A stretch of DNA of 64,000 nucleotides from Acanthornis magna (GCA_036785705.1 JAWUZG010000970.1:4250501-4314500); one strand, 5' to 3'; shown: positions 50,201-62,095, counted from the first letter of the stretch. Notes: generated from the sequence alone by a model not told the origin. Translations and numbers: made by a program.

Positions 50201-52147
50201 AACTCTGTAAGATAACTAGAGGAAGTCAAGACATCAACAGCGGGCCTCATCTGCTTAAATGCTACCATGAAATATTTCTTACTGCTCTGGTCTACTGTCA
50301 CAACCATTAGGAAGATGCAGAGTGCTGTGTCCCTAAATTTGTCCCTGCTGCTTGGTTGGAAGGAATGAGATGGGATATCTGTGGTGCATATACAGGCCAA
50401 AGAAATTGTGCTTAAAAAGCATAATCTGATAGGACAAACCATATAGACATGCTTGAAAAGTCCACCTGCTTTCTGTTACTTTCGTAACACATGGCTAGTG
50501 AAGCACTTGGGTTCACACACACAAAAAATCATACTCACCTACTGATATATATACATATGTATACATATGCACATATTGATATGTATACATATGTATGCAG
50601 ATGTAATCATATGTGAACATACATTCATACATATAACTTATAATGATGCTGGGTAGTGCATTAGGCTATCCAGCATGATGCTAATGCACAATAATGTAGA
50701 TTATAATGTGAAAATGCCAATATTGAAGTGAGGTCATATGGAAAAAGTTATCAAATCTAGGCATGTTGAATTTTATGAATAAGCATATTAAGTAATTCCA
50801 GCCAAATTTTAAGATGGGTCATTCTCTTACAACTGCCTATCTTTTCCTTGAGATTTGAAACAGATACAGAATGCTTTATTTCCTATGCTAAACCTTTTCT
50901 GGATGTGAATTTAGTGTTCATGAAAGATGCCAGATTAGTGGCCTGGAGACCAAAATCCCCTTGACGCACAGAACATAGTACGTTACAGGTAGAAGCAATG
51001 CAAGTTCTCTTCATTCTCCCGGTAACACTGTTCAAGCATGGCCAACTGCTTTTTGAGGGTTACAGCATCTTCCACAGAATCACACAGAATCATTTCAAGA
51101 CAGACTTGAGTGATCAGGCAAAATTGTATATATGACAAATATTATGATGTTATATATAAATCAGACAGCCTTGAGAAGGATGGATATTTTAAACATTACG
51201 GCAACTTATGGTTAACCTAAGTGGACTGGAAGATTAAGTATGGTCAGCTGACATGAGGTTAAGTGGCCCTTATCTATAGTAATGTGTATTTATCCAAATC
51301 ATCTTATTTTATGGGTGTTCTTTAGTGATGTGATTTTCCATTTTTCCTAAAGCCCTTACTACCTGTTAAAACTTGAGATTCTGCTGAAATACTGAACAGT
51401 ATGCTATTTCCATGAATATAAATTAGACGCAGAGGAGTGTAAATAATTGGTAAAAGAAGCTAAAAGTAATAATGAAAGTCCATGATCAGTAGGTGCTAAT
51501 TGCAGAAATAAATACTTCTTGTCCCAATTAGCTTATAAATCAGGTACAAAAGGAACACCAGCAATACATCAGGTCAAATTCTATTTGGAATTTTTATGTC
51601 AGCAGTAATGAAAGAAAAAAGAGCAAATATGCATTATAACAATTTATGTGCTGTATTTTTTCTGTAAAAAAGAAAATGGGAAACTGCACACATGCTTTAT
51701 AATGGATTATTTTCAAGTTTAGTAATAACTATAGATGTTGTTTGCCATAATGTACTCATGTTACCAAAACCCAGGTCAAATGCATTTTTTCCAACATTTT
51801 AAAGGAGCTGACTTCGGTGCTCTCTTATCACTCAAGTGCTGGCTTTTAATATTTATAAAATAAAGCAAAAATTCAGATTATTAGAAAAAACCCACTTAGT
51901 TTCATTACACTCTATCTGATTCCTAAAGGCTCAGTTACGTCAAACAATCTTTCCTAAGTTTAAAACAGGTACAGAAGAATTTATTGTACAGTGGGAATGT
52001 CTTAGAATGGTGCAAATCATTTTAATTCCACTGAAACTTCCAGCGTCTCAGCATTACAATCTGAATACATAACATGGAATATAATTTTTAATCATTACTG
52101 GTAACTGCTATAGGCAGTGAAACTTTGGTGTCATGGTAATAGTAATA
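47236..52147. other. Unique sequence with poly-T and TA-rich tracts
   Basis: No gene recognised. It includes T21 (48130-48150), a T-rich run with C and A breaks (48761-48810) and a TATACATATG-type dinucleotide-rich tract (50544-50636). At 51071-51090 CACAGAATCACACAGAATCA is reminiscent of an inverted CR1 3' tip but is not followed by CR1 sequence. The frame at 50092-50442 minus (116 codons) has no domain. Confidence 0.45.
50544..50636. repeat. TA/CA-rich low-complexity tract (TACATATG-type)
   Basis: Repeated ATATATACATATGTATACAT-type words are nearly self-complementary, so the tract can fold into several small hairpins. It is an impure dinucleotide microsatellite. Confidence 0.75.
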
Positions 52148-52161
52148 ATATAGATCACTGT
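52148..52161. repeat. 14-bp inverted repeat bounding the LTR-like element (left)
   Basis: atatagatcactgt here is the exact reverse complement of 52779-52792. Part of it (TCACTGT, 52155-52161) also pairs with ACAGTGA at 52170-52176, giving a local hairpin with an 8-base loop at the left end of the element. Confidence 0.85.
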
Positions 52162-52781
52162 CTTGGGTTACAGTGAAAGGTATAACCAAAAGTATGTATT
52201 CTACCAACTCCATAAGGTGTTAAAATAGGTGGAGCAATGTTCTCTATCTTTTCCATGACTCATCCCTGATAATACCCTCCAGAGAAGCAGCAGCTACTCT
52301 GGGGGTTAGGGGGCAAACTCCACTAATGCGCCATCAAGGTGTCACTGAATGACTCAGACTTACATCTTTCCATTGTGAGATGCCCTGCCCTGAGGGGAGG
52401 AACCGAACGTTCCTGTATATAAGCTGAGGCTTGGAACACCACAAGAGCACTACCACTGGATTCCCAGAGGACAAGAGCTCAAGAACCACCACTGGACCTC
52501 CAGAGAAGGAAGAGAACCTTCTCTAGGATCATTGCTTCAACAGGATCACATCCATTACTCCCACAGGACTGCTACCACCACCACCACCGCCACCCTGACC
52601 AACAGGTTGTATTCTGACTTTGTCAGTTTAAGCCAGTGTTTGTGTACTACTGACTCTATTGTAATTATTAAATTGTAGCTCTGCTTTGGAATCTCTTGCA
52701 AAATATTTGTGTGGAGTTAATCCCTCCTGCTGGTTTGCCTTCAAACTAGTAAAATCACTTGGGCAGAGTGCTCAATTAACA
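52159..52781 (+). mobile_element. Solo LTR-like element with palindromic ends
   Basis: The block begins TGTCTTGGG and ends AATTAACA (TG...CA). It contains TATATAA at 52416-52422, a (CCA)n-like stretch at 52573-52592, an ATTAAA poly(A)-type signal at 52667-52672 and pyrimidine-rich sequence after it. That layout is an LTR in plus orientation with R of about 230 bases. No primer-binding site or viral gene adjoins. The ends sit inside a 14-bp perfect inverted repeat (52148-52161 and 52779-52792) rather than between direct target duplications. An alternative right end at 52753 would give 5-bp direct repeats (atcac at 52154-52158 and 52754-52758) but lacks a terminal CA. Family not recognised with certainty. 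Confidence 0.6.
52416..52422 (+). promoter_or_regulatory. TATA box of the LTR-like element
   Basis: An exact TATATAA is preceded by G+C-rich GAGGGGAGGAACCG. Transcription would be expected to begin about 25-30 bases downstream, near 52445. Activity is not visible from sequence. Confidence 0.55.
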
Positions 52782-52792
52782 GTGATCTATAT
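52779..52792. repeat. 14-bp inverted repeat bounding the LTR-like element (right)
   Basis: acagtgatctatat mirrors 52148-52161 exactly. Three of the 14 bases on each side belong to the TGT/ACA ends of the proposed LTR; the other 11 are outside it. Confidence 0.85.
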
Positions 52793-55700
52793 AGGTGTCT
52801 TAACAGCTGGCCAAAGTTTGCAAGTTCTGCTCAAGTGCTTTACAGGTGCATTAGCACCATGAAGACCAATGCAATACACCTTTCAACAAAGAATACCTGT
52901 CATACTCACAGTAAGTGGCATTTTGCCCCGGGGAAAAAAATAAGTGGTCCCATTAAATAAACAAAATGAGCAAAGTCCTTTGTATTGCATTGCAAAGGAC
53001 TAACTGGTGCTTTTTCTGTCTATCAAACTATCCTTTTATGTTTGTTTGCTTGCTAGTTTTTTGGGGGGTTGTTTGTTTGCTTGTTTGGTTTTGGTGGTGT
53101 TTTGTTTTGTTTTGTTTTGTTTTGTTTTGCTTTGGCTTTGAAGGTTTTGAAGTAGGGACTCATCATAAAGGTTTTGGGAAAAATACAAGAATGATTTAAC
53201 CTAGGGACACTGTTCATTGGTGAAAAATGTACGAAGCTCAAATGATTAACATTCCAAAGAGAATGTTCATATGTAATTTTAATGATGGTTTCCAAGTCTC
53301 TACAGTAAGAGAAGGCATCAGATAGTAAAAACATCTCTAACTAGCAGACCTTCATGACAGGCCGGCTAACTCAAAGTCCTACCTGTGTTTCTTTCGCTGG
53401 TGTGAAAGAATCACTTGCCCTAATGAAATAACCCTTGCTTACTGTCTAATGTCCTCTTCTCAACTGCATTTCTCTTGAAGGTATTTTTGGCCTGAAAATG
53501 ACTGAAATATGGAGGCAAAAGTGAAGGGTAGAATCTGTCTGTTCCTTGGTCTTAGGCAATAGGTCAGCAAACACTGAACTCTTAGCAAATAACTAATTAA
53601 AAATCCTTCAAATAATCAATAATGGAAAAAATGCCCTTGAAATTTAGCTTGTCTTTTTTGTATAGATGTACAAGCAGACAAACATTTTATGTTATGCAAA
53701 ACAAAAGTGTGCAGAAAATGCATACTGGAATTTACCAATGCTGAAATCACATGAAGAGTATGAGACAGCCTGTGTCTGAAACACTTTAATACATTATACT
53801 ATGGATGATGATGTTTGACTACAGTAAATACCACTAATATTTTATATGGCAAGTGACTTCATCTTATATGGATCCCCTGGAATGTCCCAACTTCCAGTTA
53901 AAGATATTCTCTTTCATCTCTAAATAGATTACACCTTCAGCAGGTGTTTGAAATAGGCAGAGACTTGTAGCCTCATAAAGGGGAAAAAGGGGGATTATTG
54001 GTCAGACATGGAAAGTGAGAGCTGGTAATTATTTTCATGTGACACACAAGAGATTTTATAGCAAAGCTGACTAAAGCTGAGTATGATTTAGCCAGTCCTC
54101 TTCAACAATGATGTCACTCAGTTCTTGCTTTCTATAAAGTTATGATTAATAAAAGGGGAGGATTATTACAGTAACTTACTCTTAGTGCACAAGGGTTGAC
54201 ATCAACAGCAGCTGAGCAAACTGACCAAACTTCGTTGTGTGTTGCTGAGGGTTTTTTTTCTCTAGCGATGACTAACAAGGTGCTAACAGCATCTGACAGC
54301 ACAAAGGGCTCTTAAAACGAAGGACACTTCTGGTGGAACTTCCAAATAGGAGCCACCATTTTAACTCTTCTGCTTCATTTTACAGTTACAAGATATTTCT
54401 TTTGGCCTGCAGCAAGCTCTTTCCTTTCTCTGCTAATTCAATACACAAATACTCAGACTCAAAACTGATCAAAAGCTATCCCAATGGTCTTTTCAACATA
54501 AATCTCCATGATCCACATTTTCTGCCTCACCTAATGGTATTGTGATAACTTTTCTCTTTTTTGCAAATTACAGAATATCTTTACAAAAGCAGCTTATGCA
54601 TCTTTGGAGCATGGATTTTACCAGCAAGAACACAAAGAAGTTAGACATATTATGTAGAATGCTGAGCCTTTGGCTCATCTGTGGGAGAATGATAATAAAA
54701 AGGGCATATGACATTACTTTCAACTTCTCTGTCCCACAGGCACAAAAACAGTTTCAAGGAGGAGCTGCAGAGGCTGGACATTACATTACCAAAATGTTCC
54801 CCAAGCTAGGACAATTCAAATGCCTTTTCTGAACATTATTAAACAAAAGGCAGAGTGTGCTAACCATTTACTTGTCCAAATACTAATAATATTGTACTTC
54901 TCATTTTCACAAAGACTTCTTTAGAGGGAAACAAACAGAATTTTCTAAACTGAACCAGTGAATAATGGTCCCAGTGGTAGTATCTGGAAACTCAGGCAGA
55001 AGATGAGCTGAGAAGTGCTACACATACTGAAATGGTCAACCACGGACTAGTTAACTGTATTCTAAACATTTTCTGTCTGAGGCTTTGTGCATTTTGGTGT
55101 GTTTTTACAGTTCATAAGTAGGTAGCAACATATTTTAGCAAGTAAGAAGAAAAGTTTGGAAACCACCGTACGGTCCCATTTTCATCCTGACTACAGACTT
55201 CTTTGGTAGCCCTGAACAGCAAACTCCCACCTCATATCCTCAAAGTGAAAAAAGTGACATACCTATTTCAAAAGATTTAGTGACTAATCAGCTGATTTCT
55301 TAAAAAAAAATCTATATACCAAGTATTCATGCTACCAGAGGTCAGTAATTTTTATCCCTTACACTTAGCTTCACTTTTCAGTTAGAACACATTTAAAAGA
55401 CAAGTTTAGATTCTATGCAGTTCTTACTGCATTTTAGCTATTATTGAACCTTAGAATATGCTTGGGAAAAATTAACTTTTTTTTCTGGGATGACCAGAAA
55501 GTTTCTGGGATGACCAGACAGTTTTCAGCTCATGCCTAAAACTGTCTTACAACTGTAACTGGTAATTTATGTCCAAATATGTCTATATTTGTATGTCCAA
55601 ATAACTCATTGTATGTAGAGATAAAGTATTGAAATAGCTAACAGTCCCTTAAGCAGTTATTTCATGTCTGTGAGCTGGAGTGCTCAAATGAATCTACTGG

Positions 55701-56384
55701 GGTAGCTTTTACATAAAAGAATCACCTCCTGACTTTCACCCCTCTTTCTGAGTCAGATGTCATCCTGCAATTCCAGCATCACAGCCTGTTTCTGCTTCCA
55801 GATGCTGACATGCAGCAGACTTCCCACAAATGTTAGGAAATACAGCCATACCTGGGAAATTCAGACCAACTTTGCAACTAGACAGCAGAGGCAGTCTTTC
55901 CCAGTGATTCAGCTTCGAGACTATGAGAAAGCAGTCTAATGTATACAAAAGATGTTTTCTTAACTTTTCCTTTTGACCAGAGCTTGACGTGCTACTTCAA
56001 CATCACTGTCTGAGGAGATGTTTCCAGTTGCCTGTGATGAAAGTTTACCAATAATCTATTACAGTGTTTTTGCTTTTAAAAGCACTCACCAAAATGACTG
56101 CAAGGTGTCTGGATTGAGTTTTTATATATGACACTTTTCTCTGTTCTAGAGCAGCAGTTCAAACCCAACCTGTGTCAGTTGTGATTAAATGTGGTTATTC
56201 ACAAGACTTCCTTTTGTCTATGATAGATTTCCTTTGAAAATGGTGGGAAGAGATGAGCTTTTCTGAGGGTGACTCAGGGCAGGAAGAGCTACATTTTGCT
56301 CTGAATCACCTTCAGGAGTTCTCTTCTTTCCACAGCATGGAGACATGAGTGCTTCACTACCACGTAAGGACACTGCCTGAGCAG
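52793..56384. other. Unique sequence, no gene recognised
   Basis: It holds a (TTTG)n/(TTTTG)n tract at 53041-53141. A 17-base direct duplication of the words around TTTCTGGGATGACCAGA occurs at 55482-55519. No coding exon or transposon family was recognised; frames at 54542-54832 and 55757-55939 show no domain. Confidence 0.45.
53041..53141 (+). repeat. (TTTG)n / (TTTTG)n simple repeat
   Basis: Seven or so perfect TTTTG units lie at 53100-53130, preceded by looser GTTTGTTTGCTTG units. The reverse frame reads only Lys/Asn/Thr/Pro. Confidence 0.85.
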
Positions 56385-57130
56385 CCCCACTGGTAGACCA
56401 TCTAACCCTTTTTTCTCATTCCAACGTTGGCAACAGGATATGCTATTTGGAGAGAGAATGTGAGTCTGGCCACTTTCTGCAAGCCTATCCCTTCAAGCTC
56501 CCCAGCATCTGCAATTGTTGTGTTAAGGATGTTAAAGGATATGTCCCTGCCTATTCCCTCTGGTAGTTTTTAATGGACCTTCTTGAGTCTTCTGATACTG
56601 TCTGCCTCCACAGTCTCCTGTGGCAACAAATCCCAGAAGCTCAGTCTCCATTGTGTAAGCACTGTATCTGTTTTAAATCTTCTCCTACTAGTTTCAACGT
56701 GTTCCCCCTAATACTGCAGGGTTTGGTGGATAACAGCTTGGCATTCACCTTATCTAACATCTTCACGTTTTTCTAATCCCCAAGCTCGTGTTCTTTCAGC
56801 CTTCGCTTCTCCAAGCTGCCCTTCAGTTTCTTGATTAAGCAGTTGCTCCAAAACCTTAATAGTTTTAGTGTCTCTTCTCTAACTCTACTATGTCCTGCTT
56901 GAGATGTGGAGACCAGAACAGCTGACAACATCCACTTTGTGGATGCACCATATATACAGTGGCAAAATGGTGACTTCTGTCTAGCTCTCACGATATTCCT
57001 AACAACACCCAATTTTTTGTTGGCTTTTTGAATTGTCACTGCACATTACATTTTTAAGTTTGGAGACCTCCACATGATACATCCAAGACTCATCTCTCCC
57101 TAGTCTGCAGATACCCCTCATGAACACTTA
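56385..57130 (-). mobile_element. Old CR1-type LINE (3' end of ORF2 and 3' UTR), inverted
   Basis: The plus strand shows the reverse complement of an old amniote CR1: GACCATCTAACCC, GGCAACAGGATATGCTATTT, then ATGGACCTTCTTGAG, CTCCTGTGGCAACAAATCCC, TTTTAAATCTTCTCCTACTA, GGAGACCAGAACAGCTGACA and GTTGGCTTTTTGAATTGTCA. On the minus strand, 57039-56960 gives IQKANKKLGVVRNIVRARQ, matching the CR1 'AKKAN--LG-IR' block after the RT core. A second, equivalent 'KGSLEKRRL' segment lies at 56833-56795. Divergence is much greater than in the 16032 copy, and the sequence type resembles turtle/crocodilian CR1, so the insertion is old. Frames are broken. Limits are approximate. Confidence 0.78.
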
Positions 57131-60100
57131 CCTGAATGCCACTTCTATATTGGCTATTTGCTGATTTGTATGAAAGGATTCTCTTCTTTCAGCTCAGCTC
57201 CCACTCAAAGCAAGACACTACAACAGGCAGCTCTGCTGAGTGTCTCCAGAACTTGTTGAACTGAGGGCATGAGCAAGTCTCTGTGTACCCAAAATGTGTG
57301 TGAGGAAGATTGTCCTGTGGCTGTCCCTGCTGTTCTCCCCTGTGAGCGAGCAGATTAAATCATTGTTCAAAGTTGTCAATTTGACTTTGATCACGTGAGC
57401 TAAATTCAATTTAAGGGGCAAAAAAAGAACCAGAACTAACACCCTCAAAAAAGAATCTGCTTTATGAGAAACATCTGAACACTTCTTTGTTGTTTTTATA
57501 CTTCCTAGATGCTTGGTTACTGTCCCTGAATGGGCAGCTTCAAAGGAGCAATTAAAAAATGTGTGCATAGACGCACAGTTGAGCCCTGTTTGCACACAAA
57601 AACTTTATTCTGAGCTACCTTATGTCACCCCTTTTAGAGGAGTCATCATGAGGGCATGACACCAATAAGCAGACAATGAATAAAGAAAATAACTGTTTAT
57701 AAGTTCATAGTTGGCATACAAAAGTTATTGAAGAGGAACTGATATTTTAGGCAACTGGCCATCACTGCTGCCTATCAACCCTCTGTTGCCCTAACTGTTA
57801 CTGGGTATTATAAAGCTCATTTTAAAAGCACTTCTCCAAGACCTATGATCTCGGCAGGTACTATTTTGTACTTATCAATAAACAGGCTTAAACCGTGTTG
57901 TTTCTGCACATTGTAGTCTGTAAGTAGACACCAGGCAAGCAGGTATTTAACTGTCTACATGTTACGTGTCCCAACTGCACTGAGCTACAAGTATAAAATT
58001 TCAGCCAGAAAATGTGAAGTCACATGAGAAAATTTAACAGAATTGAATTAGTGAATTAAATCCAGATTTGAGTTTCTCATACCCATTCCAAAAGTTCAAC
58101 TTCATGCTACAAAGTCAAATCTCAAGTGCTATAACCCCAGATTTAGGAAAAATTTGAGATAAATTCTCAAAACATAGGTAGGTTTACATTTGAACCTGGA
58201 ATCTCAGGGTAATCTCCAGTGCTTGTTAAAACAGTATTGGGGCAGGGGGTATATGCATAGGGAAGGGGAGCAGCTGCATTATGTCAATAAATGATGACTG
58301 TTCATTGTACTTCCCTCATGTCCCCACATGTGAAATGTTCTCCACAATTTCTTGTATTTCCCTGAAAATAATAACTGAAGCCCAACCCATCTCTCAGATT
58401 TAACCTGTGTCTGTAACGGAAATGAGTCCAAATATTATTTTAAATAACGCACATGAAAACCAGTGACCATGAGAAACAAAACAGATCTCAGAAGAGATAT
58501 TGATTCTTTCAACTTTACAGACGGGGACATGAGGCACTTGTCCTCAGCAGTTGATGGTAGAGCCAGAGAACCCAGATTTCGTCGGTCTCTATCTAACACT
58601 CTATTCAGTAAACAGTTGTAAGCAGTCAGGCTTGTTCTTAACATTTTCACTGCAGAACGTATTTACTTCATCCACAGTGATTTGCACAGGGGATTCACAA
58701 TGACAAAGCAGCAACAATGCAGAAGATCAATATATACTTTTTAATTCATTTGTTGGTGTCCTCAGTATTTCACTTATGTCAATTCTCTGCTGGTTACGCT
58801 CACAGACGGTAATATCTGCTGCTGTGTGACACTGCAACTTTTCCCAATGGCCTGTATATGATGACTACCTTGGAAGATTTGCCAGTGTAATCTTATGTTG
58901 AGTTCAGCTCAACAAAAGGGGAAAGCTTATGAGCTTCATTCAGTTCCCTCCCACACATCAGCAGATTTGTAAGTAATCAAAACTTAATACGCAAAATGTA
59001 TCTCCATCATTGAGGGAGCTAAACCAAGATGAAATTGGACCTTTCATACAAGACAAAAACTGGGATCTGTTTTTAAAAGGAAAAGCCAAAACCCAAACAT
59101 TAATATGCAGAAGTTAAATTAAGCAAATAGACTTTACATCAGATCTTCTACTGATGCAATTTGATCTCTGAAGTCAGAAGAGCTACCCCAATTCTTATTA
59201 ACTAAGGGTCCAATATTCCTCTTGCAAACACAGTTCTATATCTTTCTAAAATCCACAGGCAATATTACTTTGGGAAGTACACCACTGAATAACCATCTGA
59301 ATAGCTTTTACCTAATACATGCTTTTTTGTTTCTCTTTCCATCCACCAGTGGTTAATACTTATCCTCAGAGTCAAACCTTCCTGATTCCTTCCGCTCCCA
59401 CAGTCAGCACTCAGTTCAGTGGCATCAAGAGCTGGCCTTAAAAGCTAAGAGATAACAGGAGTCTGTAAGTTACACTGTTGTGTGTGCTGTGATTTGATTA
59501 ACTGTAGTAAAAGGAACATAGAACAGAGAATTCAGGGTTTGTCAAAGAAATAAAACCATTTCCCATTATTCTGAAGTTGGTCCAAAGATATCCTTGATAA
59601 AACTCCACTGATTGAAGTACAATTACATAAGAACTTATTTTGATGTATGCTTTGAGCAACAGTCAAAGTTTTCAACAGCATGCAAATTAATTTAGTGGAC
59701 TTTCTATAATAGTTTTAATTCACCTATAAATGTTAAATGCTGCTCCAAGTTTAGCCATAAATTTTTCACCCTCCTTGGAGCCAAACAGAATCTCTCACCT
59801 GGTGGTCCTTCCCTCTGGGGTTTAAAACATTGATGTGACTCTAATCATAATCTCAAAATACCTTTGAAGACAGCATCACTCAAGATATTTTACATTTTAC
59901 AGAACTGTTTCTCAAGAAAAAAGTTTACTTTTGCAGTAATGTACTGAAAAGTCACCTGTCAAATGAACAAGCTGTGTGAACAACTTTAATTCTTTAGACT
60001 GCTCTCTCCAGTTACAACTTAACTCCATACTCTCTCTATAAATTCAAAAAAATTCTCTTTGTAGATAGGTTTTTCCCAAATGAAAAGTTTTGAGCAAGCT

Positions 60101-61144
60101 CTGATGATAACACATATTTGTGTCATATCACATCACACTAGTAACATCATCTGTATCACCTGGCTTATGCATTCATATGACTTGGTTTTTATTTTTAAGT
60201 GTAAGAAGGCAACACATATCCTAATATAACATAGACATGAAACACCTTTGTGAAAAGTCACTGTTCGATGAGATGGCAAGAAAAAAGAACAAGTGACATG
60301 TCAGAAGACATAGGTATAGTTTTAAAAGAAAATTAGCATACTTGCTTCTGTTAGTCAATTGACTTTACATAAGGTAAAACAGAACCTTATGCTGCTCCCC
60401 CTGTAAAAAGTGACATCCATCAATATTAAAAAAAAGGCAAGAACTTGAAAGCTATTATTTACCCTACCCTCTAGACCGAGTTCTTATCCTCAGATGAACT
60501 TTATGTTTTGACCAGCTCACTAATTATTATTGAAATCACTGACCCCTCTAAACAGCCCATAAGCATTTGAGTTAGTAGCAACTGCAAGACTAGCCTTAAT
60601 TGGTCCACTTACATAAAAGTAGGAACATAAAACTTCTAAATATAAGTTTCTGGCACATCTTTTCTTATTATTACATGAAAATAAGGTACAACAGAGTGAA
60701 ATTCCAGCTGATTGGCACAGAAATCTGTGCCAATGTGTTTTCTAGTGGCTGCTCTTCAAAGCAGGGATGGAGACGGACAGATATTGTTGTATACAATTTG
60801 GAAATCCAAAGTAGTCAGTAAATGTCACAATATCCAGTGGGTGAATAATGAAGTGGCATTGGGCCATTTTTAAAAATGTTTTGTGAGATCAAATGCACAA
60901 TTAGGAAAAGAAAAAAAAAATAAAAAGAGAGAGACAGGTTGCTGGAATACTAACCTTTCTTTCTCAGTCCCATTCCTTTAGTTATTTCTGATCCAGCAGG
61001 AAAATAAAATATGCTTTTGAGCCAGCAAGATAGGCTCAGCATCCCTCTGATCTTTTATGTGGTCCCAATTGGCGGTATCAGAATTTAAAATAGAAATCCC
61101 AACTTCACTGAAGGAACAAGGATTATCTGGACTCTGATGCTGAC

Positions 61145-61147
<3 letters not shown>
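57131..61147. other. Unique sequence, no gene recognised
   Basis: About 4 kb, AT-rich, without an assignable transposon. The minus frame at 57218-57595 (125 codons) has no domain or convincing exon borders. Nothing else was seen. Confidence 0.45.
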
Positions 61148-61182
<35 letters not shown>

Positions 61183-61200
61183 AAAAGAAAGAAAAAACCA
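61148..61200 (+). repeat. Poly(A) tract (A32) with A-rich tail
   Basis: Thirty-two consecutive A are followed by TCAAAAAGAAAGAAAAAACC. No retrocopy body precedes it that I can recognise, so it is called a simple repeat rather than a processed-gene tail. Confidence 0.9.
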
Positions 61201-61254
61201 AACCCAGCTACAGTCTTTCCCAAGAGCAATTGCCCTTTCTGGCAGGAAGGGGTA

Positions 61255-61560
61255 AAAATAGAGGCAGCTCATTAATATGGCTTGGCAGTGCTTAATGGCA
61301 GCTGGTCTGAAGAGTTAGATCAGCGGGTCTTTCCAGCAGTACTCCCGGACCACTGCCAGCAGGTGTTGCTGTGTTCAACAAAATCAAAAGGAGTGCGGGG
61401 GGGATGGGGAGAAAAATATTTATAAAGAGAGAAATAGGTGTGAAAAAAAATTAGTCACTGAGTAAAGCTTTCATTAGGCCTTTGGTAAAGCTATACACAA
61501 ACTCCCCGAGGCAATAAGGAGCACGCTCTGAAATGAATAATGCTTTTCACTTCTCCTAAA
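61255..61560. promoter_or_regulatory. Candidate developmental enhancer / proximal promoter block
   Basis: A dense series of transcription-factor-like words lies just left of a CpG island: CTCATTAATATGG and CTTAATGG (homeodomain-type), CAGCTG E-box at 61299-61304, CAGGTG E-box at 61360-61365, ATCAAAAG (TCF/LEF-like) at 61383, AAAATATTTATAAAG (MEF2-like AT-rich) at 61413-61427, the exact T-box core AGGTGTGA at 61436-61443, and CATTAGGCC. The block is locally free of transposon remains and simple repeats. Individual motifs are weak evidence; the combination with a promoter-like island beside it is the reason for the call. Cross-species conservation is predicted, not shown. Confidence 0.4.
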
Positions 61561-61582
61561 CTCCTTTCAGAAGTTATCCTGC

Positions 61583-61592
61583 ACTATAAATC
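61583..61592 (+). promoter_or_regulatory. TATA-like box upstream of CpG island
   Basis: ACTATAAATC lies about 10-20 bases before the CpG-rich DNA begins. If used, transcription would start near 61615 and run rightward through the island. TATA-plus-CpG promoters exist but are a minority, so this is tentative. Confidence 0.35.
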
Positions 61593-61597
61593 ACATA

Positions 61598-61798
61598 CGT
61601 GCTCGCTGTGCTTCGCTCGGTAGCTTTCTCGCTTTTTCCCAAAGCACACACTTTGGCCCCGGGGATCCTCTGCCCCGCCGCCGCAGTGGGCGAAGCTCGG
61701 TCCCGGTGGGGCGCTGCCCCACGACGGTCGGGGCCGGCGCACGGCTGCGGCGAGCGGAGCGCTGAGCCGCTCTCCAGGGAGAAGGGAGCTCCGCTACT
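61598..61798. promoter_or_regulatory. CpG island, candidate promoter / first exon
   Basis: About 25 CpG in 200 bases by hand count, with GC-boxes (CCCCGCC, GGGGCGC, GGGGCCGG) and G+C around 70%. The surroundings are AT-rich and CpG-poor, so it stands out sharply. Frames of 75-104 codons are open on both strands, expected in GC-rich DNA and without domains. Downstream an ATG at 61860 in a good context (AACATGT) opens 78 codons to 62096, but the product is not recognised and no good splice donor was found. It most likely marks the start of a gene or long non-coding RNA lying mainly outside the window. Confidence 0.55.
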
Positions 61799-62095
61799 CC
61801 AAGGGCAAGCTTGCCATTCTCCCTAAAACCAACGCAAGGCAAGGGCTCTTGCTGAGAACATGTCTGCTGCCAAAGTGCAACAGGCGCTGCACTACCAGTG
61901 CCCAACTAACTTCAAAGAGTTTTGGGGTGTTAGTTTATATCGAACTCAGCTTGGTCCTGAGAAAAACAGGATTGCAAGGTGGAAAAGTCCTTTGCCAAAA
62001 CTTGGGTTTAGGATCCCCACTACATATAGGGTCCTGCGAGTACGTATATACATGTTCATTATCTGTTTCTTGAAGCAAGTGTCTCACTGTGCCTG
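61799..62095 (+). other. Sequence downstream of CpG island, possible transcribed leader
   Basis: Two overlapping plus-strand frames (61849-62073, 61860-62096) are open. Neither resembles a known protein, and having two open frames argues against coding. The only donor-like words are AAGGTGGAAA at about 61977 and AAAGTAAAA at about 62109, both weak. Confidence 0.3.

Noticed and set aside
51071..51115. CACAGAATCACACAGAATCA resembling an inverted CR1 3' tip
   Set aside because: The sequence that should follow (the conserved CR1 3' UTR) is not recognisable, so the match is too short to call.
61591..61905. 104-codon minus-strand frame and a 78-codon plus frame (61860-62096) at the right CpG island
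   Set aside because: GC-rich DNA opens frames on both strands; neither product is recognisable and good splice donors are missing. Kept only as possible transcribed leader.
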